This document shows positions 16,341-26,176 of a stretch of 64,000 nt of DNA, piece after piece. The stretch lies in NCBI GenBank assembly GCA_902563095.1, contig CACEWA010000001.1, forward strand, positions 141,951 to 205,950, in the 5' to 3' direction. The DNA comes from an uncultured Candidatus Poseidoniales archaeon (lineage in GTDB: Archaea > Thermoplasmatota > Poseidoniia > Poseidoniales > Poseidoniaceae). The notes beneath the pieces are model-generated. The model worked only from the letters and a program-made list of their open reading frames with translations, was not told the origin of the DNA and made no database searches. Positions within the stretch are counted from its first letter, which is position 1. Every line of letters begins with the position of its first letter. A program made the position numbers and the translations under genes.

Positions 16341-17057
16341 ATGCAATGGGTTCCAAATGGATGGAGACCTAAGGCTGTAGCAGTCGACATTGACGGTACA
16401 ATTACCGATTACAATAAGAAATTACATCTCGATGCAATACAAGCACTGCGCCGTCTTGAAGATGCTGGGATTCCGATTATTCTAGCAACTGGAAATGTCA
16501 GAGCCATCACCTATGGATTGTGGAGATTTATCGGTGCAAGCGGGCCTATGGTTTGCGAAAATGGCGGTGTTGTTTGGCACCCTAAATGGAGTGAGCCTAT
16601 CGTCCGTGCCGATGGAGAAAGAGCAAGAAATTGTGCGAATGAAATGGCCAAGGAAATTGACATCGACTCTCAAGGAATCACCACCAATGCATGGAGGGAA
16701 TCGGAATGGTGTCTATTCGCATATGAGGATTTAGATGCTGTAAATGAATGGGTTTCCAAATCAGAATTTTCAGACCTGTCGGTAGTAAAAACTGGTTTTG
16801 CCATCCACCTTATGGAACCGCACCTCTCCAAGGGAGAAGGGCTCAAAGTTGCTCTAGAAAAAATGGGATTGTCTCCTGAAGATGTCTTAGCGATAGGTGA
16901 TGCACCCAACGACATTCCAATGTTCAATCTAGTAGGACATTCTGTAGCAGTTGGAGGATGTTTTGAGTCCTTAGCAGCCGTTGCAAAGGTAATTTCGCCT
17001 CATCTACATGGTGATACATTTGCGCCGCTAGTCGATGCTATTCTAAGCACAGAATAA
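16341..17057 (+). CDS. pgp: Phosphoglycolate phosphatase, archaeal HAD family
   Basis: Hydrolyses 2-phosphoglycolate; Cof-type HAD phosphatase of the TA0175 class. Motif I is D-I-D-G-T-I-T-D near residue 17, motif II I-I-L-A-T-G-N-V, the catalytic Lys is in L-S-K-G-E-G-L-K, and motif IV A-I-G-D-A-P-N-D-I-P-M-F. The cap insert lies between motifs II and III, as in C2-cap members. The 238-residue length fits the family. It is divergent from the metal ATPase and followed by a 170-base spacer. Confidence 0.88.
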   Translation: MQWVPNGWRPKAVAVDIDGTITDYNKKLHLDAIQALRRLEDAGIPIILATGNVRAITYGLWRFIGASGPMVCENGGVVWHPKWSEPIVRADGERARNCANEMAKEIDIDSQGITTNAWRESEWCLFAYEDLDAVNEWVSKSEFSDLSVVKTGFAIHLMEPHLSKGEGLKVALEKMGLSPEDVLAIGDAPNDIPMFNLVGHSVAVGGCFESLAAVAKVISPHLHGDTFAPLVDAILSTE

Positions 17058-17227
17058 GCAAAGATGGTTTCTGAAAGTGCCAATCAATGGATAACGCTCT
17101 TATTGTTAGAAGCCCTTCAGTTCGAGATTTAGTTTTACAATAATTGAGCGGCAATACTAATTATGCCCTCTCAATCGAAAGAACAACTTCGATTATTTCC
17201 AATTATCAAAGCAGAGGTTTGATTAAA

Positions 17228-17851
17228 ATGACTACGAAAATAAAATTCGTTATTGCAACTGATCAAACCAATAAGAAAAGGTCGGATTCTGTTGATTTGT
17301 TCAGTCAACAAATTTGGTGCTGGGGCCGAGATATTTTGCGCACAGAAGGAAATTGGTTAATTCACCAGGGGTTTGATGGGATCTATCCCCCTGCAGAAAA
17401 GGCTGGTTGTAAAAACATATATTCCCTCTCATTATCAAGTTCGAAGAACCTAATTTTACGAGGTTTTGGAGCTATATTCTCAGACCAAGATTTTGGAACA
17501 ATTTTTGTTCCAAGAACTGATTTTCGACCAAAGTATACTAGATCGGGAGAACTGGAAACGCCCCCTTGGGAAGTTGGAGATTTGTCAGACCTAAAATTCC
17601 CAGTAGGACCAGAAATAGAGCATAGTTCTTCAATGCTCATCGAACTTGTTGATTGGATAATCAAATACGAAAATGAGGTTCAAAATCAATTAGGAATCAA
17701 GTACCGAGCTAACACATTATCTGAGTGGGATAATGGAAAAAGAAGAGTAATTCCTCCTGAGGAAATTATACCTATGTGGGTCAAAATAAAAAATGGCCTT
17801 CAAGAATCCATTGCTGTACCAATAATAACCAGTGATGAGCAATCGTGTTAA
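17228..17851 (+). CDS. Hypothetical protein of 207 residues, no recognised domain
   Basis: I do not recognise this protein. From ATG 17228 (MTTKIKFVIATDQ), with AGAGG upstream, it is a soluble alpha/beta protein with no signal peptide or transmembrane segment. Visible features are aromatic-rich stretches (QQIWCWGRDIL, HQGFDGIYPP), a C-terminal helix L-I-E-L-V-D-W-I-I-K-Y-E-N-E-V, and RRVIPPEEIIPMWVKIKNGL. Codon use is more A/T-rich than the flanking genes. It precedes an EamA transporter on the same strand and may be an acquired gene. The 17058-17227 spacer holds no other gene. Confidence 0.65.
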   Translation: MTTKIKFVIATDQTNKKRSDSVDLFSQQIWCWGRDILRTEGNWLIHQGFDGIYPPAEKAGCKNIYSLSLSSSKNLILRGFGAIFSDQDFGTIFVPRTDFRPKYTRSGELETPPWEVGDLSDLKFPVGPEIEHSSSMLIELVDWIIKYENEVQNQLGIKYRANTLSEWDNGKRRVIPPEEIIPMWVKIKNGLQESIAVPIITSDEQSC

Positions 17852-17916
17852 TCTATGAGCCATATATGGGCCAAGACTTATTTCATGATGTTAGTTGGAA
17901 AAAAAAAGTGGGTTTG

Positions 17917-18876
17917 ATGAGGTCACAGAGAATTTGGCTGTGGATTTTACTCTCACTATCAATCATTGCGATTTCGAGTGCGGGAGCCATCTTCCAACTC
18001 ATGGAGGATGTCCCTCCTCTCCTTCGTGCATCATGGAGGTTTCAAGTAACTTCATTGCTGATTGCGCCTTTATTTGTCGTACAGTATAGAAGTATGCGAA
18101 ATGACAATCACGCCATGACTAAATTTAGAATGCCAGAAACACGGTGGATTTTGATTGGTTCCGGTATCAGCCTTGGCCTCCACATGGGCGCATGGGTTTG
18201 GTCGCTAGACAATACCTCTCTCACTCACAGCCTTCTGTTTGTTACGATACATCCCCTTCTAATCGTGTTTGGTGCACTTTTGTTAAGGAGATATGTGCCA
18301 AAACAACAAGTTTGGGGCGCGAGTATCGGTTTTATTGGAGGCGGGATTACACTTCTGGGGATTTCTGTCGAAACTGAAGTGACCTTGATGGGCGACCTTG
18401 CTGCCATCATCGGTGCTTGTGCTGTAGTGGGTTATTTTGTCGCAGGTAGAAAACTTAGGCAATGGATGCCCTTGTTCGTTTACATCCTCCCAGTAACCTT
18501 ACTCGCTGCTATCTTCCTTGCCATAATGTCCCTCATACTTGAGGGTAGTACTTTCTCAATTGGAAACGAAAACCTTTCACTATTCGGATGGATGAGTAGT
18601 GCGTGGATATTGTATGTCCTTTACCTAGCTGTTTTCCCAGGAATTGTAGGACATGCAGGAATCAGCGGCGTACTTCGCTGGTTCCCTCCCATCATTGTAA
18701 GCGTCGCTTATCTGTTTGAACCTCTTATTGGATCGTTCATTGGATGGTTACTTGGAACAACAGAAGTCCCGAGTTTATGGACATTGGTTGGCGCAACTGT
18801 TTTGATGATTGGTATGGGTTTAGTAATCAAAGGCGAGGAAGTGCTCGAAGAGGCTGGCGGTGTTGAAAATGAGTGA
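17917..18876 (+). CDS. EamA/DMT-superfamily transporter
   Basis: Integral membrane protein of about 319 residues with ten hydrophobic helices in two repeated halves, as in EamA drug/metabolite transporters. Recognisable features are PPLLRASWRFQ after helix 1, the internal H-P-L-L-I-V-F-G-A-L-L-L-R-R region in the first half, and P-L-I-G-S-F-I-G-W-L-L-G-T-T-E near the end of the second half. Start is uncertain: ATG 17917 (MRSQRIWLWILL) begins directly at the first helix, while ATG 17866 would add 17 residues; neither has a strong Shine-Dalgarno. Its 3' end overlaps the next gene by 8 bases. Substrate unknown. Confidence 0.85.
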   Translation: MRSQRIWLWILLSLSIIAISSAGAIFQLMEDVPPLLRASWRFQVTSLLIAPLFVVQYRSMRNDNHAMTKFRMPETRWILIGSGISLGLHMGAWVWSLDNTSLTHSLLFVTIHPLLIVFGALLLRRYVPKQQVWGASIGFIGGGITLLGISVETEVTLMGDLAAIIGACAVVGYFVAGRKLRQWMPLFVYILPVTLLAAIFLAIMSLILEGSTFSIGNENLSLFGWMSSAWILYVLYLAVFPGIVGHAGISGVLRWFPPIIVSVAYLFEPLIGSFIGWLLGTTEVPSLWTLVGATVLMIGMGLVIKGEEVLEEAGGVENE

Positions 18877-19945
18877 AATTTCAAATCCATCACTAATCAT
18901 TGCTGGAATTATATCCGGTTTGGTTGGAGTCTTTCTCACGGGCATTTCTCGATTAGCCACTGGTGAGCAACTGATTGAAGCCGATACGATGGTTATATCT
19001 CAATACATCTTGACCAGTGCGGCAACAAGCATCATTGGCCCTGCAGTGATTTTCATTCATCGTCTCCAACAGAAAACGAACGAGATGGAATATGGCGTCC
19101 TCTCCATGAATTGGCCAAAATCCAAGGCTTCGTTAACAAAAATAGGTCCTGTTCGTGCGAAAATTGCTTACTCATTGCGCAACCTAATCGAAGGAATTGC
19201 TTCAAAGGACGCTGATGGGCGTAGCGAGATTGTTGCCAATGAAATCGTTCATTGGACCTTACACGAACAAGAAGCGAATGTTCGGGACTTCGGCCGTATT
19301 CAACTCATTTCACAGACACCTGGCCTATCCAAAGACGCACAGGCAAAAGACACGTATCAACTGATCACTGAATTCGCCGAAAGCGGGGATGCTATTTTCG
19401 CTACAGCCTTCACTAACACGCGTCTATGGTGGCTAAGACCACAAACTGGTGAGAAATTTCTCAACTTCAACCTTGATCTTATCAGCCGAGGACTAAGCAT
19501 TAACCGAATCTTCGGCATCAACCACCCTGATTGGCCGGGTTTCAACCTCGCCGAAGATGAACAAGGTGCAAAAAAGGAATTGATTCAGCTTCATGCAAAT
19601 ATAAAAGGGACTGAAACCTATACAATAGAATACGATTCATTCAACAATTCAATGATTCGGTCACGCTACAACATCGACTTACGCGATTGTATGTTACTCG
19701 TGCGTAACGGAAAGCCATATTTCGGACTTGAATGGGCAGTGGACGTTTTCGGAGAGGCAGATAAGGTCTATGTCGTGTTTGGCCAATCTCAATTGAACAG
19801 CCTTTATGACAACCTTCAATCGATTCTTCGTGTTGAGGAGTCCGACGGATTGACACAAATTGAAGCAAATTCACCCCTTGATACCATTACAGAAGATGGC
19901 CGAAAAGAAGCTATGAGATCCCTTAACGGCATTCTAGGCAATTAG
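18869..19945 (+). CDS. Membrane-anchored protein of unknown function
   Basis: A 358-residue protein with two N-terminal hydrophobic helices (LIIAGIISGLVGVFLTGIS and ILTSAATSIIGPAVIFI) and a soluble domain of about 280 residues, likely cytoplasmic. The soluble part has W-W-L-R-P-Q-T, R-G-L-S-I-N-R-I-F-G and L-R-D-C-M-L-L-V-R-N-G-K-P-Y-F-G-L-E-W, a pattern that recalls phospholipase-D-like sensor domains lacking the HKD motif; I treat that as a hint only. The ATG at 18869 overlaps the transporter gene by 8 bases, so the two are translationally coupled. It ends 77 bases before the tRNA-Leu gene, on the opposite strand to it. Confidence 0.65.
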   Translation: MSEISNPSLIIAGIISGLVGVFLTGISRLATGEQLIEADTMVISQYILTSAATSIIGPAVIFIHRLQQKTNEMEYGVLSMNWPKSKASLTKIGPVRAKIAYSLRNLIEGIASKDADGRSEIVANEIVHWTLHEQEANVRDFGRIQLISQTPGLSKDAQAKDTYQLITEFAESGDAIFATAFTNTRLWWLRPQTGEKFLNFNLDLISRGLSINRIFGINHPDWPGFNLAEDEQGAKKELIQLHANIKGTETYTIEYDSFNNSMIRSRYNIDLRDCMLLVRNGKPYFGLEWAVDVFGEADKVYVVFGQSQLNSLYDNLQSILRVEESDGLTQIEANSPLDTITEDGRKEAMRSLNGILGN

Positions 19946-20022
19946 AATTACAATTAATTCTCGTTGTACCTAAGGTTGGACTTGGTTGATGCAAACATCA
20001 CTACTCATCAATGAAAAGTAGG

Positions 20023-20104
20023 TGCCGGAGGTAGGATTTGAACCTACGAAGCATTTCGCAGCGCATCTTGAGTGCGCCCCCTTTGACCACTCGGGTACTC
20101 CGGC
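20023..20104 (-). tRNA. tRNA-Leu, anticodon CAA
   Basis: Read on the minus strand it starts GCCGGAG and ends CTCCGGC plus discriminator A, giving a perfect 7-bp acceptor stem. The anticodon stem GCGCA/TGCGC encloses loop CTCAAGA with anticodon CAA. The T arm is GTAGG/CCTAC around TTCAAAT. A short extra stem GAA/TTC in the variable region makes it a class II tRNA, as required for leucine. No intron is present and the 3' CCA is not encoded (CC then T). It is 28 bases from the end of the large surface-protein gene. Confidence 0.95.
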
Positions 20105-20132
20105 TTGAGCCCAGCGCAGAGTTCATCAAACA

Positions 20133-23100
20133 TCATTCTTCCTCATCGAAAGAGAACTGATTATTCTTACGAGAATTTGCAATGAAGAGTATAATTCCTG
20201 CTATGAAAACAGACAAAACCGACAGACCAAGCAGTGTTGCTTGTGAATTAGCGCCATCATCTACCCTAACCTGAACATTTGAAATTGGGACCGGAGTTAA
20301 CTCTTGGCCGTCTAATTGTAAACGCAATCCAAGGTCGCCCTCTTGCCAAGCCTCAACTTCGAAGGTGTGGATAAATTCCATGTTCACTAATAATGTGAAA
20401 TTGACCCGCTCTAATTCTTTCCCATCACCATCGATGAGAGTTAAATTTGAGTGGCCTTCAAGCAAACCAATGTTCTGAACTCTACATTGTATGAATATTA
20501 TATCCCCTACATCTGGACGATAAGGAGTAGTGACGATTTCCTGTAATTCTGGCTCATATGCAATCCAGCGAATTATCGTTTCAATCGGTTCGACATTGCT
20601 TGTTCCTGTGCCAACTATTTCGCGACCTGAAGCATCTGAACCCTCAAACCAAACCATCAAGAAATCGCCCTTTTGTAAATCTGAAGATGTATTCAGATCT
20701 ATGAACGCTGAATACAGATTAGACCTCACACTCTGGAATTCTACTGGAATAATTGCAGTTCCTTGTGAGTTTTCGACAATTCTTCCTTGGCGTACATAAT
20801 TCCAATTCATTGTAAGCGGATTTGAATTTAGGCCGTGGTCATCAGTCATTGTTACCTTGATTTGTACTTGGTCTAACTCATCGGAATCAATCGTCACCAA
20901 ATGACCGCTTGAAACTACAATTACAGGTGGACTATCATCGATTACTATGTCTATGTCATCTCCCGTTGTACTATGATTATACACGCTGCTTAACTCAACT
21001 AGCATTTTTATTTGCGTACCATACAAGGCTGAATCAAATACAATTCTGTTGATTGAGGTGCCATCACTATTCAGAGAATTTGTTGATTGAGTGGAAGCAT
21101 TGTTACCAATCAAATCGATCGAATATGTTGTACTGAATGGTAAATTTTCGGCAGGGATATCATATCCCATATGGAACGCTGTAACTTCGATATCGACAAT
21201 GTCTTGGCCGTGGATATACGCTACTCCATCAATGAAATCGCCAAGAGGAGCGACCTTGTCTACGGCATTGACTATGCGTAAATCTATGCCGCTATGAATC
21301 TCCCAGGAATGAACATCGATGGAGGTGAATAAGGCATCTAATGGTGCATTTTCGTCCCATAAACTCAATGATGGTACATTTGTTATTCCTGCGAGGTCTT
21401 CATCCAAATCCCATCGCAGTTCAAAATCAAAGTAAACATCCCAAGTATTTGCTTGCCACCTTTGTACCGCTTGTATTGTTGGTGGTTTAATGAAACATCC
21501 AACATCGTGAACAATCTCTCCACTCCAAGGCATCCATTCTATCCAACACATGCCTTCGTCTTTGGAAAGAACGACTCTCATCATGTCAATAGATTCGATT
21601 CCATTTTCATCCGACACTGTGAAATTGAATCGATGAGTGTTTCCTGGTAACAAATTCCCATCGATTATGTCGAGCCCAATCGATTCTCCATTAATCCATG
21701 TTGAATACCTAGGCTGAACATGTATGCGAGCATAGGGTTGTTCAGAGTCTCCTCCACCAATCAGAGAGTTACCAGCTAAATCAGTACCTGAAATGTAAAC
21801 GTCGAGCCATCCAACTTCTTCTGTAGGCAATGGGACGCTAGTTTCATCGATTAAAGGCAAGTCGATTACAGCATATGTCGCGCCTATTGGTGTGAGGAAG
21901 TCGATAGATTCCCAACCTCTTCCACTCCTATTGTAGAACAATTCCATCTTCGCAGGAAGGCCATTATCGTCCTCGATTTCCAACTGCAAAGGAATGTCCT
22001 GCCCTGGATGCCATATATGTCCATCCGCAGGCTGATTTCCTCCCGGTGCATCGATTTCTAGCGAAATTACTCCTGAATTTATCAAATCTAATACAATCCT
22101 AATTTCTTGAGAAATTGACGTTGAATCATTTGCTGTAGTTGTTTGAGAATCTCCAATATTCACTAATTGTGGAACCAATTTCAACTCTGTGCCGCTCAAA
22201 CCGGTATCGTTCGGTGTAGTTAGGGAAGCGTTGAATATACCATTGGAATTGATTGTTACCGAAGTACTGGTCAATACTTGTTCACCATCTAGCAACTCTA
22301 GAATCACATCAACATCCTCTGGCAGAGGGTTGATTCCATCTAATCCCGAATACCTCACTTCTCCAGAAACGACGATTTCTTTGTCACCCATTACATTCAA
22401 CGGCCACAATGGATCAGAAAAATCGTGCAATGCTCTATTATCGGACCAAGCATTCAATGAAATGACCTCAAGGTCGTTTACAGATGCTGCGTGCTGTGCG
22501 GAACCGGTTATTCCCATGACAGGCCCAAGTGTTATTCCATCAATGTTTGAAGCGGATGAGAACCAATAAAGACGCGCATTATCATCAAGTAACCACTTGC
22601 CTTGAACAGACCAAGTGACATTTTGTCCATCCCATGTACTGTTCGCAGAATCTAAGGCAAGGACTCCAGCTCCTGAATTCTGTAGGAATCTACCACCAGA
22701 GTCTAGATTATCAAGTGTCAACTCTGCTATTGTGTCCTCAATGTTTTGGCTTGTAGAAACCTTGAGTTTTACCGATTCTAATTCGGATGCATTTGCTAGA
22801 ATTTCATGGCTCGATGTTGCCGACTGTATTAGACCTGGTCTGAAAGTTAGTTGTGGTAGTGAAATCCATGTATCGATTATCGATTTCTCATGAGTTATCT
22901 CGCCATCAAAGATAATTCCGCCGACATCAGATGAAATCTTCACAGGCATAGTAGAGGTCATATCTTGATTAGGAACAAATAATCCTCCAAGCGAAGTATT
23001 GATTGTAACCGTTTGCTCGAAACCTGAGATATAATTTATTGATAACAATTTGAAAGCAGTATCCTGATTGGTCGTGAAATGGAATTTGTATTCGGTCATG

Positions 23101-26100
23101 TAATGTGCAAACCCAGAATTTTGTATCCAAACATACTCCTCGGTAAAACTTGGATTTTGTGAGCCGTTTGTAATGAAATTTAGAGCACCGTTGTAACAAT
23201 TAGACTGCTGTCCACAAGTCCAAACTTGTTGAGAAAGATTCCGCGCAGGAAGCAAAATTGAGAAATTCAGAGATTGAGAATAATTTGAGGAGAATCCAGA
23301 TAGATTTGCGACAGACGTTTCAATACCGTCCACTACCAAGGAGTGAAGATTGCTAGTATGATGGAATCCTCCTTGCCACGCCCAATCAATAACACCGTCA
23401 TTGCCTAAATCTATGCTCGGGTTTTTTGGTGCTAGCAAACCGATAGGCTCGATTTTTATCCAATCAAATTCCTCTCCGCCTTGTATTCTTAATTCTAGAG
23501 TGGTTGCTTGTGCGGGCCCGAAACTATTCACCAAAACATTGCCGCAATCAGCCTCGTCAATTACGCTTCCTTGAGCAGTTACGGGGACTGATGGGTAAAC
23601 CAAAACAGGAATCCTGTCTGTAATCGAACTAATCCGTGCTGAAATATTACCGTCACATTCCAGTTTAACATCGCTGAATGGTTTCCAAGAGGGAGTTTCG
23701 ATTTGTAAGATATATTCTGAGGAATTAGATGTCGCAAGGCTCGGTGTAGTGACCCAATTGGGCAAATTTGGGTCCATTCGCTGAAGCATTTCTAAATTGA
23801 AATATTCAGTGATTCCATGATGTAGAATTTTCACTCTGGGTGTTATTGTTTCATTGGCAGTTGATAGATTAAGTCTGAACTTTAGTTGTGGATATTCCCA
23901 GGCTGCTATCTTCAAATCTAAAGGTAAGGACATGTTCTCATGCCCTTCAATGATGTTATTGTTTACATCTAATACATCCACACTAATTTGGGTCTCATCT
24001 GGTGATTCGTATAGCGAAGTCAATCTAGCCCAACCAGCATCATCAGCATCGACTACCGGGCTAGTCCAAGTTCCGTGTTCTCGGAATCTATCGATAATTA
24101 TTCCAGCATCATCAATGTACCATCCATCTTCTTCCACGTATTGATCTGTGAAGAATGAAAACTTGACTCGAACTTCGTTGCCCGCAAGATGCGATATGTC
24201 GCCACTAACGCGACTGAATGTATGATTGGAATTCGATGTTCCGCATCCATTTGCTACGGTCGAGCCATCAAAGATTCCCAATCCAAAAAATGGTGAATTG
24301 ACGTTGATTTGCGAAACTGTATCATAGAAACCACTGATATTATCTCCATAGTGTTGCCAAGAGAGCCCATCATCGATAGATGTGAAAATTGAGCCCCCGT
24401 CCCATGCAGCCTCTGTGCAAATCCAATGATTGAATGTTAATCTTGCAGTAGCACCATTCGGAATATGGTATATTGGCGAAATTAGGTGAGTATAGACATT
24501 GTTCGAATATATTCCATCTAGATTGATGCCCATTCCTTTGTGACCACTTGGCCAAGATGTGGAGTTCGGACCATACCCGTTGCTATTGTCGATTGCCCCC
24601 CTCTCCCAAGAGGTAGCTCCGCGGATGTGGTCTACTCTCCAACCAGAAGGTAATCCTTGGACTGCCTCGAAGGAATCAAACTCTGACCATGGGCCATTGT
24701 GGCCTTCCCAATCGACATACTGCCAATCATTCGCATATCCTTGAACCGATTCTAATGTGTGACTAGAATTGTCTGTGAAATTCTCAAGTAAGCGTGATTG
24801 CATATTTGGAGTGCCAACCGCTGAAACCACTCGTAAATCATCAATCATTATGCCTTCCCAGCCGTCTATTGCACTTCCGCCATGGTTGATTGAACCATCA
24901 GTGGTTACTCTGAATTTCAGTAAAGTGTTCGATGCATTTGCATGTCCTGCTGCCCAATGGGGGAAAGGATGCAATAATTCTCTCCAGCCATATGATTGTT
25001 GATTGTATGTAGTGCCTCCATATGGAATTCCATGGGCCGGTACACCGGGTAATGGGCTCATAATCGTCCATGATGAGCCGTTGTCTTGAGATATCATGAC
25101 AACCAAATTATCGTAGTTTCCACCTTGAATATCCCAATTCGCCCAATAATTCAACTCCAATGGAGCACTAAGTCCAGATACATTTACTGGAACAATTAGT
25201 GTTCCGTCGGCATGGACCGAATATTGGCCAGTTGCATTTCCATGAAACCATGCAGCCAACGGCTCACCCTCATTCGAAATATTGAATGAATCTATGAACA
25301 AACCTGCTGTTGGATTTGATTGATTCAGAGTTTTTACATAGAATCTAAAACCGATAGAAGAGGCACTCTGAACCAATGCGTCTAAGGAATAATCTTCAGT
25401 AATCCAATCCGAAGTTGTTCCTGACCAATTATCTAATGCTTGCCAATTCAAACCACTATCTATCGAATAATGTAATTCTGCAATATCTCCAGAATCCATA
25501 GAATTCCAGCGATCAAATGTTAGATTGAAGTATCTAACAACATTAGGAATTTGCCAAAATTGCGACCTAATATATCCCTCGGAACCAGGAGGGATTGAAC
25601 CATTGGTTCCTGCAGCGTAATCACCAGAAGTTGCATCTTTGGGGCCATATGTTACGTTTGATAAATTGACAGGCATCCAAAACTCATCGCCTTGAGAAGA
25701 CCAAGAGGCAAACTGTAGTTTGCTTGTCTCAAAGTCGGTCATTTCACCATATGTTGAATTGGTTGCTAAGGTCAAATCTCCATTGGTTGTGAGATATGAT
25801 GTTCCATTAACGCTACCTTGAGCAAATCCTGAAGAATCTCCAGACCACAAGGTTCCATTATCTTCGGCTTCAACCCATTTAGGTTCGATAGAGAACTCTG
25901 ATGCTGTTATTGTAGAATTGGTTGGCATAGTGAAACCATCGTAAATTGAATTCGATGGATTAAGACCTGCATCATCTGGTGAATAAGTTGGACCCTGCCA
26001 AGTTGAAACATCTGCTGCAGCCCAGGGGGTTGACAGCATCAGAAACACAAGGATGCATGCTTGTCTAATTGGGTTCACCGCTGGTGAACCCAGCGTCAAA

Positions 26101-26129
26101 TGGTTTGAAACTTCGTTTTGTTTGTTCAT
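20133..26129 (-). CDS. Giant secreted surface protein with C-terminal membrane anchor
   Basis: At 1998 residues this is the largest gene in the window. A signal peptide (ACILVFLMLSTPWAAADVS) follows a 23-residue N-terminal segment. The ectodomain is Asn, Ser, Asp and Trp-rich with many N-x-S/T sites. It contains at least three jelly-roll-like units with the pattern S-x-D-x-G-x-x-W followed by D-D-x-x-(I/V) (near residues 220, 350, 570-690) resembling MAM or lectin-type domains, then long stretches of Ig-like beta strands. The C terminus has one transmembrane helix (LLGLSVLSVFIAGIILFIA) and a short NSRKNNQFSFDEEE tail. Function unknown; a cell-surface adhesin or S-layer-associated protein is likely. 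Its start is 47 bases from the divergent GINS gene. Confidence 0.85.
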   Translation of the reverse strand: MNKQNEVSNHLTLGSPAVNPIRQACILVFLMLSTPWAAADVSTWQGPTYSPDDAGLNPSNSIYDGFTMPTNSTITASEFSIEPKWVEAEDNGTLWSGDSSGFAQGSVNGTSYLTTNGDLTLATNSTYGEMTDFETSKLQFASWSSQGDEFWMPVNLSNVTYGPKDATSGDYAAGTNGSIPPGSEGYIRSQFWQIPNVVRYFNLTFDRWNSMDSGDIAELHYSIDSGLNWQALDNWSGTTSDWITEDYSLDALVQSASSIGFRFYVKTLNQSNPTAGLFIDSFNISNEGEPLAAWFHGNATGQYSVHADGTLIVPVNVSGLSAPLELNYWANWDIQGGNYDNLVVMISQDNGSSWTIMSPLPGVPAHGIPYGGTTYNQQSYGWRELLHPFPHWAAGHANASNTLLKFRVTTDGSINHGGSAIDGWEGIMIDDLRVVSAVGTPNMQSRLLENFTDNSSHTLESVQGYANDWQYVDWEGHNGPWSEFDSFEAVQGLPSGWRVDHIRGATSWERGAIDNSNGYGPNSTSWPSGHKGMGINLDGIYSNNVYTHLISPIYHIPNGATARLTFNHWICTEAAWDGGSIFTSIDDGLSWQHYGDNISGFYDTVSQINVNSPFFGLGIFDGSTVANGCGTSNSNHTFSRVSGDISHLAGNEVRVKFSFFTDQYVEEDGWYIDDAGIIIDRFREHGTWTSPVVDADDAGWARLTSLYESPDETQISVDVLDVNNNIIEGHENMSLPLDLKIAAWEYPQLKFRLNLSTANETITPRVKILHHGITEYFNLEMLQRMDPNLPNWVTTPSLATSNSSEYILQIETPSWKPFSDVKLECDGNISARISSITDRIPVLVYPSVPVTAQGSVIDEADCGNVLVNSFGPAQATTLELRIQGGEEFDWIKIEPIGLLAPKNPSIDLGNDGVIDWAWQGGFHHTSNLHSLVVDGIETSVANLSGFSSNYSQSLNFSILLPARNLSQQVWTCGQQSNCYNGALNFITNGSQNPSFTEEYVWIQNSGFAHYMTEYKFHFTTNQDTAFKLLSINYISGFEQTVTINTSLGGLFVPNQDMTSTMPVKISSDVGGIIFDGEITHEKSIIDTWISLPQLTFRPGLIQSATSSHEILANASELESVKLKVSTSQNIEDTIAELTLDNLDSGGRFLQNSGAGVLALDSANSTWDGQNVTWSVQGKWLLDDNARLYWFSSASNIDGITLGPVMGITGSAQHAASVNDLEVISLNAWSDNRALHDFSDPLWPLNVMGDKEIVVSGEVRYSGLDGINPLPEDVDVILELLDGEQVLTSTSVTINSNGIFNASLTTPNDTGLSGTELKLVPQLVNIGDSQTTTANDSTSISQEIRIVLDLINSGVISLEIDAPGGNQPADGHIWHPGQDIPLQLEIEDDNGLPAKMELFYNRSGRGWESIDFLTPIGATYAVIDLPLIDETSVPLPTEEVGWLDVYISGTDLAGNSLIGGGDSEQPYARIHVQPRYSTWINGESIGLDIIDGNLLPGNTHRFNFTVSDENGIESIDMMRVVLSKDEGMCWIEWMPWSGEIVHDVGCFIKPPTIQAVQRWQANTWDVYFDFELRWDLDEDLAGITNVPSLSLWDENAPLDALFTSIDVHSWEIHSGIDLRIVNAVDKVAPLGDFIDGVAYIHGQDIVDIEVTAFHMGYDIPAENLPFSTTYSIDLIGNNASTQSTNSLNSDGTSINRIVFDSALYGTQIKMLVELSSVYNHSTTGDDIDIVIDDSPPVIVVSSGHLVTIDSDELDQVQIKVTMTDDHGLNSNPLTMNWNYVRQGRIVENSQGTAIIPVEFQSVRSNLYSAFIDLNTSSDLQKGDFLMVWFEGSDASGREIVGTGTSNVEPIETIIRWIAYEPELQEIVTTPYRPDVGDIIFIQCRVQNIGLLEGHSNLTLIDGDGKELERVNFTLLVNMEFIHTFEVEAWQEGDLGLRLQLDGQELTPVPISNVQVRVDDGANSQATLLGLSVLSVFIAGIILFIANSRKNNQFSFDEEE

Positions 26130-26176
26130 CGATTTCGCTGAAGGGTTGATAGGAGTCCCGCGCCACGAGGATAAGC

